From contig JACKDP010000010.1 of the NCBI GenBank assembly GCA_020633435.1, positions 186,001 through 250,000 of the forward strand: DNA of 64,000 nucleotides. The letters run 5' to 3'. A program made the translations under genes and the position numbers. Source of the stretch: Myxococcales bacterium. GTDB taxonomy: Bacteria > Myxococcota_A > Bradymonadia > UBA7976 > UBA1532. Each line of letters starts with the position of its first letter. Positions within the stretch are counted from its first letter, which is position 1. Below are positions 30,339 through 39,700 of the stretch, in pieces. The notes below the pieces were generated by a model. That model saw only the letters and a program-made list of their open reading frames with translations, was not told the DNA's origin and did no database searches.

Positions 30339-30815
30339 TCAGGCTTCGAGGGCGCCCCCGGCCACGGCCGCCGTGTAGTCCTTCCCGGTGCCCCAGCGCA
30401 GCGTCCAGCCCTGCCAGGAGTCGCTCTCCTGGCTGAGCGTCCGCAGGGCCTCGAAGTAGGCCTCCACCGTCTCGGCCGCCTGGGCGGCCTCGATGAGGGG
30501 CTCCTCATTCTCCCAGAGATCGAGCTGGGCGAAGCCCGTCGCCCGCGAGCGGGGCCCGACCACCCAGCCGTAGAGCGCCGCCTCCTCGGGGTCCCAGCAG
30601 ATGCCGGTGTCATAGATGAGGGCGACGCGGGTGTCGAAGTCGAGCATGAAGCCGGCCTCGAGCGCCTGCCCGCCGATCGTCTCCAGGAAGTCCGTCACCA
30701 TCGTGAGCGCGTAGCTCGGGCCGCGGGTGAACATGGCCGTCGAGGCGTAGGCGACGGTCCGCCCGAAGAAGAGGCGCGTGCGGCGATCCTTGCGGATCGC
30801 GAACTGGGCTCTCAT
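30339..30815 (-). CDS. Small hypothetical protein
   Basis: 158 residues, no signal peptide, no membrane helix, no family recognised. It starts MRAQFAIRKDRRTRLFFG, has a hydrophobic core around FLETIGGQALEAGFMLDF, and an acidic C-terminal half (ENEEPLIEAAQAAETVEAYF). Codon use matches its neighbours (GC-ending), which supports it as a real gene. The start ATG at 30815 has only a weak purine-rich upstream stretch. It sits alone between the CoA-transferase (34 bases, convergent) and the rhomboid gene (146 bases, divergent). Confidence 0.65.
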   Translation of the reverse strand: MRAQFAIRKDRRTRLFFGRTVAYASTAMFTRGPSYALTMVTDFLETIGGQALEAGFMLDFDTRVALIYDTGICWDPEEAALYGWVVGPRSRATGFAQLDLWENEEPLIEAAQAAETVEAYFEALRTLSQESDSWQGWTLRWGTGKDYTAAVAGGALEA

Positions 30816-30961
30816 GGCATCTCCAGCGGGCGTGAGACCTCATTCATGCGCCGTCTGTCGGCGCGCGGCAAGCGGGCGCCCGCCGCGATGGTTTTGCACC
30901 GTCGAGGTTGCCGTCCGTGGGTGGTCGTTCGATGATGACGCCTCCGGGCACGGAGGTCGGC

Positions 30962-31822
30962 ATGTTCTTCGTCTATCCCATCGGCCACGACCAGGAGACG
31001 TACTCCCGGCCGTGGTTCACCTGGGGCGTCATCGCGGTCTGCGCGCTGGTGTTCACCTGGATGCAGGTGGCCGCGCAGGCCTCCACCGAGCGCGTCGTCT
31101 ACGCCTCCATGGCCCTCGATCAGGCCCGCAAGGAGCACCCGGGGGCGGGCCTCGCCCAGGCCCAGGTGGACGCCGCCCCCCCGGCCGTGCGGCCCTGGCT
31201 GCAGGAGCTCGTCAACGAGGAGGGCGCCGTCTCCGAGGACCTCGACGTGGCGGCCGCCGACCTCATCGCGGCGGTGCAGTCGCTGCCCATCCTGCGGGTC
31301 GGCTACGTGCCCGTGGAGAAGCGCTGGTCGCGGGCCATCACGTCCATGTTCGCCCACGCCGGCTGGATGCACATCGTCGGCAACCTGTTCCTGTTCTTCC
31401 TGGTGGGCGCCATCCTGGAGGGCTTCTGGCAGCCGGCGGCCTATGTGGCCCTCTACTTCGGCGCGGGCATCGCGGGGGTGGTGGCGCACCACCTCACCGA
31501 TCCGGCCAGCACGGTGGCCCTCGTCGGGGCCTCGGGGGCCATCGCGGGGTGCATGGCGGCGCTGCTCATCGGCTTCGCCCGCACCCGCATCACGCTGGGC
31601 TGGTTCTTGTGGATCGCCATCTACGTGCGGGCGGGGCGGCTGCAGGTGCCCGTCTGGGTGCTGGCGCCGCTCTGGGGCGGCCTGCAGCTGCTGGCGTGGG
31701 TGCAGGGCGACAAGGATGGCGTGGCCTACGGGGCCCATGTGGGCGGCTTCGTATTCGGGCTGGCCTTCGCCCTCGGGGCCGATCGCCTGGGCTGGATCGC
31801 CCGCGACGGCGGCCACCTGTAG
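30962..31822 (+). CDS. Rhomboid-family intramembrane serine protease
   Basis: 286 residues with six or seven hydrophobic helices. The catalytic pair is visible: Ser in LVGASGAIAGCM (about residue 190) and His in YGAHVGGFVFG (about 258). The HAGWMHIVGNLFLFF helix carries the His and Asn that form the oxyanion site in rhomboids. A soluble segment of about 85 residues lies between helix 1 and this core. Rhomboids cut transmembrane substrates within the inner membrane; the substrate is unknown. The ATG at 30962 is preceded by ggagg (30952-30956) with a 5-base spacer. Other in-frame starts at 30908 and 30932 lack this. The stop is 3 bases from the convergent WrbA stop. Confidence 0.93.
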   Translation: MFFVYPIGHDQETYSRPWFTWGVIAVCALVFTWMQVAAQASTERVVYASMALDQARKEHPGAGLAQAQVDAAPPAVRPWLQELVNEEGAVSEDLDVAAADLIAAVQSLPILRVGYVPVEKRWSRAITSMFAHAGWMHIVGNLFLFFLVGAILEGFWQPAAYVALYFGAGIAGVVAHHLTDPASTVALVGASGAIAGCMAALLIGFARTRITLGWFLWIAIYVRAGRLQVPVWVLAPLWGGLQLLAWVQGDKDGVAYGAHVGGFVFGLAFALGADRLGWIARDGGHL

Positions 31823-31825
31823 CGG

Positions 31826-32419
31826 TCAGGCCGCCAGCTTCGCGGCCACCTCGGCGACGCGCTTGCCCAGGTACCGGGCGTGGGCCAGGTCGTGCTCCGT
31901 GGGGCCCGCGCCGTTGGCGGTGACGCTCGGGCCGTAGGGGTTGCCGCCCGCCGCGAAGACGGAGCCGTCGGTGTAGCCCGGCGTCACCAGGTAGCCGCCG
32001 AAGTGGTAGATGCTGTTGTAGAGCGCCAGCAGGGTGCTCTCCTGGCCGCCGTGCGGGTTCTGGGCCGACGTGAAGCCGGCGTAGACCTTGTTGGCCAGCT
32101 TGCCCTGGAACCACACCCCCCCGAGCGTGTCGAGGAAGCCCTTGAGCTGGGCCGCCACGTTGCCGAAGCGGGTGGGGGTGCCGAACACCACGGCGTCGGC
32201 CCAGACGAGGTCGTCGGGGGTGGCGCGGGGCTCGTCCTTCACCTGGTTCGCGAACGCCCGCCAGGCCGGGTTGCTGTCGATGGCGACGTCGGGGGCGGTC
32301 TCGGCGACGATCCGGACCCGCACCTCGGCGCCGGCGGCGGCGGCGCCCTCGGCGACGGCCTGGGCCATCGCGAAGCCGGTGCCGGTGGACGAGTAGTAGA
32401 CGATGGTGACCTTGGACAT
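31826..32419 (-). CDS. wrbA: WrbA-type NAD(P)H:quinone oxidoreductase
   Basis: 197 residues, the normal WrbA length. A tetrameric FMN flavodoxin-like enzyme that reduces quinones by two electrons and limits redox cycling. Seen: FMN phosphate loop IVYYSSTGTG, the WADAVVFGTPTRFGN loop, the GFTSAQNPHGGQE segment and YHFGGYLVTPGYTDG. The start ATG at 32419 is preceded by ggaggat (32422-32428). Single gene, 93 bases after the upstream MopE-repeat gene and convergent with the rhomboid gene. Confidence 0.95.
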   Translation of the reverse strand: MSKVTIVYYSSTGTGFAMAQAVAEGAAAAGAEVRVRIVAETAPDVAIDSNPAWRAFANQVKDEPRATPDDLVWADAVVFGTPTRFGNVAAQLKGFLDTLGGVWFQGKLANKVYAGFTSAQNPHGGQESTLLALYNSIYHFGGYLVTPGYTDGSVFAAGGNPYGPSVTANGAGPTEHDLAHARYLGKRVAEVAAKLAA

Positions 32420-32512
32420 GGGATCCTCCCGCGCTCTTTGGTGACGCAGGTAGAACATAGTCCGATGATGACCGGATTTTTGTCGCAGAAACTGGAACAA
32501 TTCGTCGCGCGG

Positions 32513-33859
32513 TCAGAGGCCCCCAAGCGCCGCGGGCGCCACCTGGGCCTGGATGCAGACGGAGAAGGCGTCCAGCTCGCCGTCGCCATCGACGTCCTCG
32601 TCCTTGCGCAGGACGTTGGCCAGCACCGGGCGGAACTGGCGCAGCGGGCCGCAGAACGACGGCTCGGGCTCGGCGTCCTGGCAGGCCTGCTCCAGCCCGT
32701 CGAGGGTGGCGTTCAGGTCGACCTCGCGCACGGCGCCCCAGACGACGGCGTCGGCCAGGCCCAGCCCGAAGTCGTCATCGACGCGCAGGTCGCCCTGCAC
32801 CAGGGCCGAGAAGAGGACGAGGCGCAGATCGAGGCCGGCGACGGGCAGGCTCAGCTCGAACCGCCCGGGGCCGGCGCGCAGGTCGCCCGCGCGGACGCGG
32901 GCGCCGTCGAACCGGATGCGGGGCTGGCCGCGCTCGTCCAGGCTGCCGGCGTCGACGACGAAGCCCTCGCCCTCGACGCTCGCCGTCACCACGCCCAGGT
33001 CGAACGCCCCGTCCAGGCCCGGCGGCAGCAGGCCGGCGGCCAGGAAGAAGAGGTTGACGCTGCGGTCGGCCACCGCGTCGGCGAGGGCGCCGTTGGCGAT
33101 GCCGCCGAGCAGGGCCATGGCGTTGTCGGGGGCGCCATCGCCGTTGACGTCCGGGCAGGCGGCCTCGGCGGCCATGGCCACCGCCAGGGCGTCGACGCGG
33201 CCCACGGCCAGGGTGCAGGGGGCGTCCACGCCGTCGCAGTTCTGGTCGATGCCGTCGCCGCAGGCGTCGGGCGCCCCCGGGAAGACGCCCAGGTCCTCGT
33301 CGCGGCAGTCCTGCGCGTCGCAGAGCGCCCGGCAGCGGGCCTCGTCGCCGGGCGGACAGTCCGCGGCGCACGGATCCTCGGGGCAGCGGGGGGCGCCGTC
33401 GCCGTCGCCGTCGAAGTCCTCGTCGGTGCGCCCATCGCAGTCATCGTCGAGGCCGTTGCACAGCTCGGCCACCGGGGGCTGGGCGCTCGCGGGGCAGGTG
33501 AGGCCGCCGTCGTCGGTGCACACCAGGCGGGCGACCTGCCGGCAGGCGCCGATGCCCGCGCCGCAGGGGGCGTCGACGTCGAAGTCCTCGTCCGCGCGCC
33601 CATCGCAGTCGTCATCGACGCCGTTGCAGCGCTCCGGCGAGGGGTCGCAGGGGGGGCCCTGGTCGGGGCCGGCGTCCCTGGGCGGGGCCGCGTCGACGGG
33701 CTGGGCGTCGGGCCGCCCGGCGTCGGGGGCGGCGTCGGGCACCGGGATCATGTCGGCCGCCACCTCGGCGTCGCGGGCGGCGTCGGGCTGGCGGGCCGGG
33801 GCCGGATCGTCGCTGCAGCCGAGGGCCAGCGCGGCCAGCAGGGGGAGGGCGCGGGTCAT
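32513..33859 (-). CDS. MopE-repeat lipoprotein with calcium-binding-like segments
   Basis: 448 residues. MTRALPLLAALALGCSDD is a lipoprotein signal, then an Asp/Ala/Pro linker to about residue 65. Two complete MopE motifs follow (ERCNGVDDDCDGRADE and ELCNGLDDDCDGRTDE) plus a third variant DGIDQNCDG. MopE/MopB-type repeats are Cys- and Asp-rich and proposed to bind metal. The C-terminal 230 residues include PDVNGDGAPDNAM and DEDVDGDGELDAFS, which look like calcium-binding loops, in a beta-rich domain of unknown role. The ATG overlaps the upstream stop as ATGA, so it is translationally coupled to the FGE-like gene. Confidence 0.8.
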   Translation of the reverse strand: MTRALPLLAALALGCSDDPAPARQPDAARDAEVAADMIPVPDAAPDAGRPDAQPVDAAPPRDAGPDQGPPCDPSPERCNGVDDDCDGRADEDFDVDAPCGAGIGACRQVARLVCTDDGGLTCPASAQPPVAELCNGLDDDCDGRTDEDFDGDGDGAPRCPEDPCAADCPPGDEARCRALCDAQDCRDEDLGVFPGAPDACGDGIDQNCDGVDAPCTLAVGRVDALAVAMAAEAACPDVNGDGAPDNAMALLGGIANGALADAVADRSVNLFFLAAGLLPPGLDGAFDLGVVTASVEGEGFVVDAGSLDERGQPRIRFDGARVRAGDLRAGPGRFELSLPVAGLDLRLVLFSALVQGDLRVDDDFGLGLADAVVWGAVREVDLNATLDGLEQACQDAEPEPSFCGPLRQFRPVLANVLRKDEDVDGDGELDAFSVCIQAQVAPAALGGL

Positions 33860-35616
33860 GGGGCCTCCGGGGCCGTGCGCACCGGCCGCAGGCCGACGTC
33901 GGGGTTGCGGGCGGCCGGCGCCAGCTCGATGCGGTTGGCCACGCGGACGCGCGCCGCCAGGGTGGCGTAGCTGCCGCCGCGGGCCACGCGGGAGGCGCCG
34001 TCGACGACGACGGGATCGACGGCCTCGGCCGGGTAGGGGCCATAGGCGTCGAAGACCCACTCGGAGACGTTGCCGAGCAGATCGTGAATCCCGTTGCGAT
34101 CCGCCGCCTTGCGGGCGACGGGGTGGGTGCTCTCGGCGCTGTTGCCCCGGTGCCAGGCGACGGCGTCCAGGTTGGCCACCGGCCCACCGGCCCGGGTGAT
34201 GTACTCCCACTCGGCCTCGGTGGGCAGGCGCCAGCCGGGGCAGTCGGGCTCGAACACGGGCGCGCCGTCGGGGTAGCAGGCCGGCAGGCCCTCCCGCGCG
34301 GACAGGGCGTTCAGGAAGCGCAGGGCGTCGGGCCAGGCCACCTGCTCCACCGGCCGATCGGCGCCGGGGAAGCGCGCCGGGTTCTCGCCGCCCAGCACCT
34401 CGAGCCACTCGGCCTGGGTGACCTCGGTGCGGCGGACGAGCAGGGCGCGGGTCAGCTCGACGTCGTGGGCCTCCTCGTCGGCGTCGCGGCCGGGCTCCTC
34501 GGGGGGGCTGCCCATGGTGAAGCGCCCGGCCTCCACCCGCACCGCCTGGCGGTCGACCGGGCAGGGCGCGCCCTCGTCGATGGTGCCGTCGCAGTCGTTG
34601 TCGAGGGCGTCGCAGGTGTCCTGCTCGTCGGGCTCATGGTCGGGGCCGTAGTCGCAGGCGGCGAAGCCGGCGGCGCCCAGGCAGGCCGGGGGCGGGGCGC
34701 CAGCGACGCAGACGCCCTCGACGAGGGGGCAGGCCGGGGGCACGACCGCCTCGTCGACGGCGCCGTCGCAGTCGTTGTCGAGGCCGTCGCAGGTGACCTC
34801 GTCGTCCTCATGGCCCGGCACGGCGCCCAGATCGGGGGGCGTCCAGCCGGCGGGCCCGCCGCAGATCTGCTGGAGCCCCACGCAGACGCCGGCCTGAGGC
34901 TCGAACGGCGGCGGGAAGAGGCCCTGGTCGACGCGCCCGTCGCAGTCGTTGTCGAGGCCGTCGCAGCTCTCCTCGAAGGCCTCGTACCCCGGAATGGCGC
35001 TGTAGTCGGGCTCGATGAAGCCCTCGCCGTCGGGGCCGCAGCGCATGCGCAGGCCGACGCAGAGCCCCGCCTGCAGGCGCGCGGGCGGGGCGTCCTGGCT
35101 GTCCTCGTCGATGGCGTCGTCGCAGTCGTCGTCGCGGCCGTTGCACGTCTCGAAGACGGGCTCGTCGTCGGCGCAGAAGGCGCCGGTGCCGTCGGGGGTG
35201 CAGCGCAGCTGGCCCAGGGCGCAGCGATCGGCGTCCTCGGAGTCGCAAGGGCGGCCGATGCCAGGCCAGGCCTCGTCGGCGCGGCCGTCGCAGTCGTTGT
35301 CGAGGCCGTCGCAGGTGGTCTCGTCGGCCTCGTAGACGGGCGGCAGGTCGCAGGGGCCGAACTGGCCCATGGGCGTGCAGACGGCCTGGGTGCCGGCGCA
35401 GACGCCCGCGGCGGGGCAGGGGGCGCTGGAGCGCTCGCCGGGGGTGCAGACCCAGGGGCCCGCGTCGACGCCCGCGTCTTCCGGCGGGCCCGCCTCGCGG
35501 CCGACCTCCGGGGGCTCCTCCTGGCCGCGCCGGGCGTCGGCGGCCCCCCCGCCACCCTCCGCGCAGCCCACCACGCCCAGCACACCCGCGATCCACAACA
35601 TGCTTGCCGCTCGCAT
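33856..35616 (-). CDS. MopE-repeat lipoprotein fused to an FGE/SUMF1-like domain
   Basis: 586 residues. MRAASMLWIAGVLGVVGC is a lipoprotein signal. After a short linker come five MopE motifs (each of the form CDGLDNDCDGxxDE/Q, residues about 95-355). The C-terminal 225 residues match the formylglycine-generating/SUMF1 fold: FTMGSPPEEPGRDADE, EVTQAEWLEVLG, WRLPTEAEWEY, GNVSEWVFDAYGPYP and RGGSYATLAA. The catalytic Cys usually found near the end (in a CRxAxR context) is not present: the sequence reads ARVRVANRIE. It therefore probably lacks sulfatase-activating chemistry and may be a binding domain, as in many FGE-like surface proteins. It has a ggagg at 35628-35632. First gene of a two-gene operon. 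Confidence 0.85.
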   Translation of the reverse strand: MRAASMLWIAGVLGVVGCAEGGGGAADARRGQEEPPEVGREAGPPEDAGVDAGPWVCTPGERSSAPCPAAGVCAGTQAVCTPMGQFGPCDLPPVYEADETTCDGLDNDCDGRADEAWPGIGRPCDSEDADRCALGQLRCTPDGTGAFCADDEPVFETCNGRDDDCDDAIDEDSQDAPPARLQAGLCVGLRMRCGPDGEGFIEPDYSAIPGYEAFEESCDGLDNDCDGRVDQGLFPPPFEPQAGVCVGLQQICGGPAGWTPPDLGAVPGHEDDEVTCDGLDNDCDGAVDEAVVPPACPLVEGVCVAGAPPPACLGAAGFAACDYGPDHEPDEQDTCDALDNDCDGTIDEGAPCPVDRQAVRVEAGRFTMGSPPEEPGRDADEEAHDVELTRALLVRRTEVTQAEWLEVLGGENPARFPGADRPVEQVAWPDALRFLNALSAREGLPACYPDGAPVFEPDCPGWRLPTEAEWEYITRAGGPVANLDAVAWHRGNSAESTHPVARKAADRNGIHDLLGNVSEWVFDAYGPYPAEAVDPVVVDGASRVARGGSYATLAARVRVANRIELAPAARNPDVGLRPVRTAPEAP

Positions 35617-35777
35617 GGGGGTCTGTATCCTCCGTCGGCCCCGGGGACGCAAGCTTCGCGCTTCCGGCGCTCCGACGCGAGCTTCGGCCGGCCGGCCGCC
35701 GCCCGCGCGGCAGAAAACCGACACCGGGCGGGCGCGCTTGCGTCCCTGGGGCCGTCGACCGACTGGTAGGAGCTGTC

Positions 35778-36749
35778 TTGTCGAAGTCCACCCTCTCTCG
35801 CGCCCCCGCGCTGGCCGTCGCCCTGACCGGGCTGCTGGCGGCGGGAGGCGGCCAGGCGGCCCCGGCGTGGCGGGGATCGTCCATCACCGTCTCCAACGTG
35901 GTGAGCCTGAACACGCTCGATGAGAGCGCCGAGCCCACGTACAACCCCTACTACGTGGTGCAGACCACCTTCGCGCCCCAGTGGTGGCTGACCGACCAGC
36001 TCTACCTGCGCGGCAGCATCGGCTTCAGCCGCGAGATCACCGACAGCGACATCACCACCCGCGACGGCGAGACCGTCCTGTCCGACACGACGCTCGGTCT
36101 GGGCGCGCAGCTCTGGAAGATCCCCGTGGTCGGCATCGACACGGCGGCGTCGCTGGACGTGCGGCTGCCCACGGGGCCGTACTCCCAGGCCCAGACGCTG
36201 GTGGCGGCGGTGTCCCCGGCGGTGTCCCTGCGCCGCACCTTCCCGTCGGCCCTCGGCTTCTCGGTGGGCTACCGCGTCGGCATGACCCGGTTCTTCCACG
36301 AGTACACGACGGGGGAGCTGGACAGCCCGTACCTGCAGGGCTGCCGGACGGCGGCCGTCGGCTGCGAGCCGTTCCTGAACACGGGGGTGCGCAACACGCG
36401 CGTCCGCCTGTCGCAGAGCGGGAGCCTCAGCCTCTCGCCCTGGTCGTGGGTCAGCGCGTCGGCCGGGGCCACCTGGCTGCACGACTACCTGCACCCGGCC
36501 ACGGTGCCCGCCGAGGTCAACTTCGAGCCCCAGGCCCCCCAGGACACCCGCACCACGCTGTCGTGGTCGCTGGAGCTGGCGTTCGTGCCCTTCGACGCGC
36601 TGACCATCGCCCTCGGCACGTCGACGACGAACCCCCAGCGGGCCCCCAACGGCGACAACTACGACCCTTTCATCAATCGAAACACAGAGTTGGCGCTGGA
36701 TCTGCGACTCGACGTCGCCGCCCTCGCCGCGCCCTGGACGGAGGACTGA
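35778..36749 (+). CDS. Predicted outer-membrane beta-barrel protein
   Basis: 323 residues from a TTG start with aggag at 35768-35772 (5-base spacer). The signal peptide LSKSTLSRAPALAVALTG…GGQAA ends in an AxA-like site. The mature part is alternating hydrophobic/polar strands such as LGLGAQLWKIPVVG, SLELAFVPFDALTIALG and LALDLRLDVAALA, as expected of a porin or transport barrel. Two Cys (GCRTAAVGCEPF) could form an extracellular disulfide. It lies 4 bases before the giant metallopeptidase gene, so they are one operon. Family not recognised; a channel or receptor partner of the peptidase is inference. Confidence 0.75.
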   Translation: MSKSTLSRAPALAVALTGLLAAGGGQAAPAWRGSSITVSNVVSLNTLDESAEPTYNPYYVVQTTFAPQWWLTDQLYLRGSIGFSREITDSDITTRDGETVLSDTTLGLGAQLWKIPVVGIDTAASLDVRLPTGPYSQAQTLVAAVSPAVSLRRTFPSALGFSVGYRVGMTRFFHEYTTGELDSPYLQGCRTAAVGCEPFLNTGVRNTRVRLSQSGSLSLSPWSWVSASAGATWLHDYLHPATVPAEVNFEPQAPQDTRTTLSWSLELAFVPFDALTIALGTSTTNPQRAPNGDNYDPFINRNTELALDLRLDVAALAAPWTED

Positions 36750-36753
36750 GCCC

Positions 36754-39700
36754 GTGAAGTTCCGCCCCTCGCTCGCGACGATGTTGCGCGGCGCCCTCGC
36801 CCTCGCTGCCGTGGCGGCCGCCTCGCCTCTGGCGGGCTGCTCCGACGAGCGGCCCCCGATCAACCGCGTCCAGCCCTACGCCCTCAAGAAGGCCTACTTC
36901 GTCGGTGAGGACCTGCAGGGCGCCGCCGACGATCCCGAGTTCTGGACGCAGGCGACGCTGATCGACGTCGGCTACGGCGCCGCCCAGGACGGCCTCTTCA
37001 CCAGCACCTATGCGCAGCCCATGTCGCGCATCAAGTGGCAGGTGACGGAGGACATGCTCATCGGCCGCATCGCCTACGAGCGCATCGACGGCTCCGACGG
37101 CAAGGGCCTCGGCGGCCCGGTGCAGGACGGCGTCATCGCGGTGGCGTTCCGCATCGACCGCCACTTCGACGTGATCAACGCCTACAACTCCACCACCGGC
37201 GAGAAGCTCAACGTGGTGGAGGAGAACTCGAGCGACCGCCCCTGGTACGAGCGCGAGTACTTCCGCGTGGACTTCTCGCGCAACCTCGCGACCGACAGCT
37301 ACGACTTCGACACGCTGTCGCTGCTGGGCGTGTTCGGCGGCATCACCTACGAGCCGATGGCCTACGAGATCACCGATCCCGGTGATCCCGACGCCCCGGT
37401 GTTCGAGCTGGAGAACGGCTACTTCGACGTGACGAACAAGGCGTTCGCGCGGCCGCAGGTGGTCGATCTCTCGCACCTGGGCTGGGGCATCGCGGCCTTC
37501 CCGGCCTGCTTCCTGCCCGAGGACTTCAGCGGCGGCACGGCCCCCGCGGCCTCCTGCAACCCCGTCGAGCTGACCATCCGCCACTCGTTCCGCAAGGTCG
37601 AGGACACCGACTACGAGCCGGTGCACTGGGACGGCAACCGCTTCCGCTCCTACGGCGCGTTCACCGTCGAGCGCCACGGCTACACCCGCAACTTCGGGAT
37701 GAGCGACGACAAGTGGCACCGCTTCGTGTCGCGCTACAACATCTGGGAGCGCAGCCACTACTACGACGACCCGGCCGCGATGACCGGGGCGGTGGCCTGC
37801 TTCACCCCCGAGACGACGCCCTTCGGGGCCGATCCGCACCGCGACGAGAACGGCGATGGCACCGAGGACGAGTGCGACGCCGTGACGGCGAAGGTGGGCG
37901 CCGGCGGCTCCCGCTGCGACACCTTCCGCCAGCGGTGCACCCTGCCGTTCCAGGTCCGCGAGACGCGGCCCATCGCCTGGCACTACACGTCGGGCAGTGA
38001 TCTCGAGTACTTCGAGGCCACCCGCCTGGCGACGCTGGAGTGGGACGTGGCCATGCGCGTGGCCGTCCGCAGCATCCAGTACGCCGAGTGCAAGGCCACG
38101 AAGGGCACCGACTGCGCCGGGCGCTTCCCGGTGTACTTCGGCCAGCAGGACGAGAACGACGACGCCATCTCCCTGACCCGCGAGGTCGAGGACTGCCGTC
38201 TGAAGCTCTCCCACGCCGGCAAGGACTGCGAGGCCCTGGCCGACGAGATCGGCCGCAAGCGCGGCGTCGACGCGGCCATCGTCGCGATCGCCAAGGACGC
38301 CCCGATGGTGGCGCTCTGCCACAGCCCGGTGGAGGCCAACGACCCCGAGCTCTGCGGCACCGACCGCCTGCCCGCCGGCATGAAGGCCGGCGACTGCGAC
38401 GACGCCTGGGCCTCCGACGACGACACCGTGCGCGGGGCCTGCGACGCCGCCCGCAAGGTGCGCATGGGCGACCTGCGCTTCCACCAGGTCAACGTCATCC
38501 CCACGCCCCAGACGCCCTCGCCCTGGGGCATCTACACCGACGCCGAGGACCCGCTCACCGGTGAGACCGTCTCGGCCAGCATCAACGTCTGGTCCTTCGT
38601 CAACGACCTCTGGAGCCAGAAGCTCATCGACACGGCCCGCTACCTGAAGGGCGAGCTGTCCACCGAGGAGATCACCGACGGTGACTACGTGAGCGCGTGG
38701 GCCCAGGCGGCCCAGGCCGCCGGCACGGGCGGCGGCGTCGTGGGCAAGATGACCCGCGAGCAGAAGGCCGAGCGCATGGCGGCGTTCACCGGCGCCCTGC
38801 CCGATCAGGCCGCCATCCAGCGCCTGCCGCCGGAGCTGGTCGCCAAGACGAAGCAGCTCAAGAAGGAGCTCTCCCAGGTGCGCGCCAGCCTCGACGCCAC
38901 CTCGGCCATGAGCCCCAAGTACACCACCCGCGCCGCCCTGGCCGCCGGCACCCCGGTGGAGGCCGAGCTGATGACCCCCATGGTCCAGCAGCTCATGGGC
39001 GTCAGCGGCCTGCCCCTCGCGGGCCCCGTGCTCGACCAGGCCTCGCTGCTGCGCGCCGGCAACCCCGCGTTCCAGCGGCAGATTCGCAACATGAAGGAGC
39101 TGGCCCTCTCCGAGCGCGGCGCCTGCGTGATGCACGAGGCCCCCGCGCCCCTGTCGGTGACCGGCCTCGCCGACGTGCTGGAGGCCAAGTTCGGCGCCTT
39201 CAACCCCGAGGACAGCCAGGCCGTCCAGCAGGAGCGCGCCGAGAAGATGCGGCGGTACGTCGCCAACCGCGCCCAGTACGCCGTCATCGTGCACGAGATG
39301 GGGCACAGCATCGGCATGCGCCACAACTTCGTGTCCAGCTCCGACGCCTGGGGCTACCGCCCCCAGTACTGGCAGCTGCGCACCAAGAACGGCACCGTGC
39401 AGGAGGAGTGCACCGAGCTGACCGACGACGGCGAGTCCTGCGTCGGCCCGCGCTACTTCGACCCCGTCACCCAGGCCGAGCGCGACAACCTCATCTGGAT
39501 GTTCATGCACAGCTCGGTCATGGACTACGCGGGTGAGCCGACCCAGGACATGCTGGGCCTGGGCGCCTACGACTTCGCGGCCCCCAAGATGTTCTACGGC
39601 GACACCGTGGCCGTCTTCGCCGACGACTCCTACAAGGCCGGCACCCCCCGCGGCATCGGCATGGCCGCCAAGGCCGACAACTTCGGCGGCATCCTGGGCT

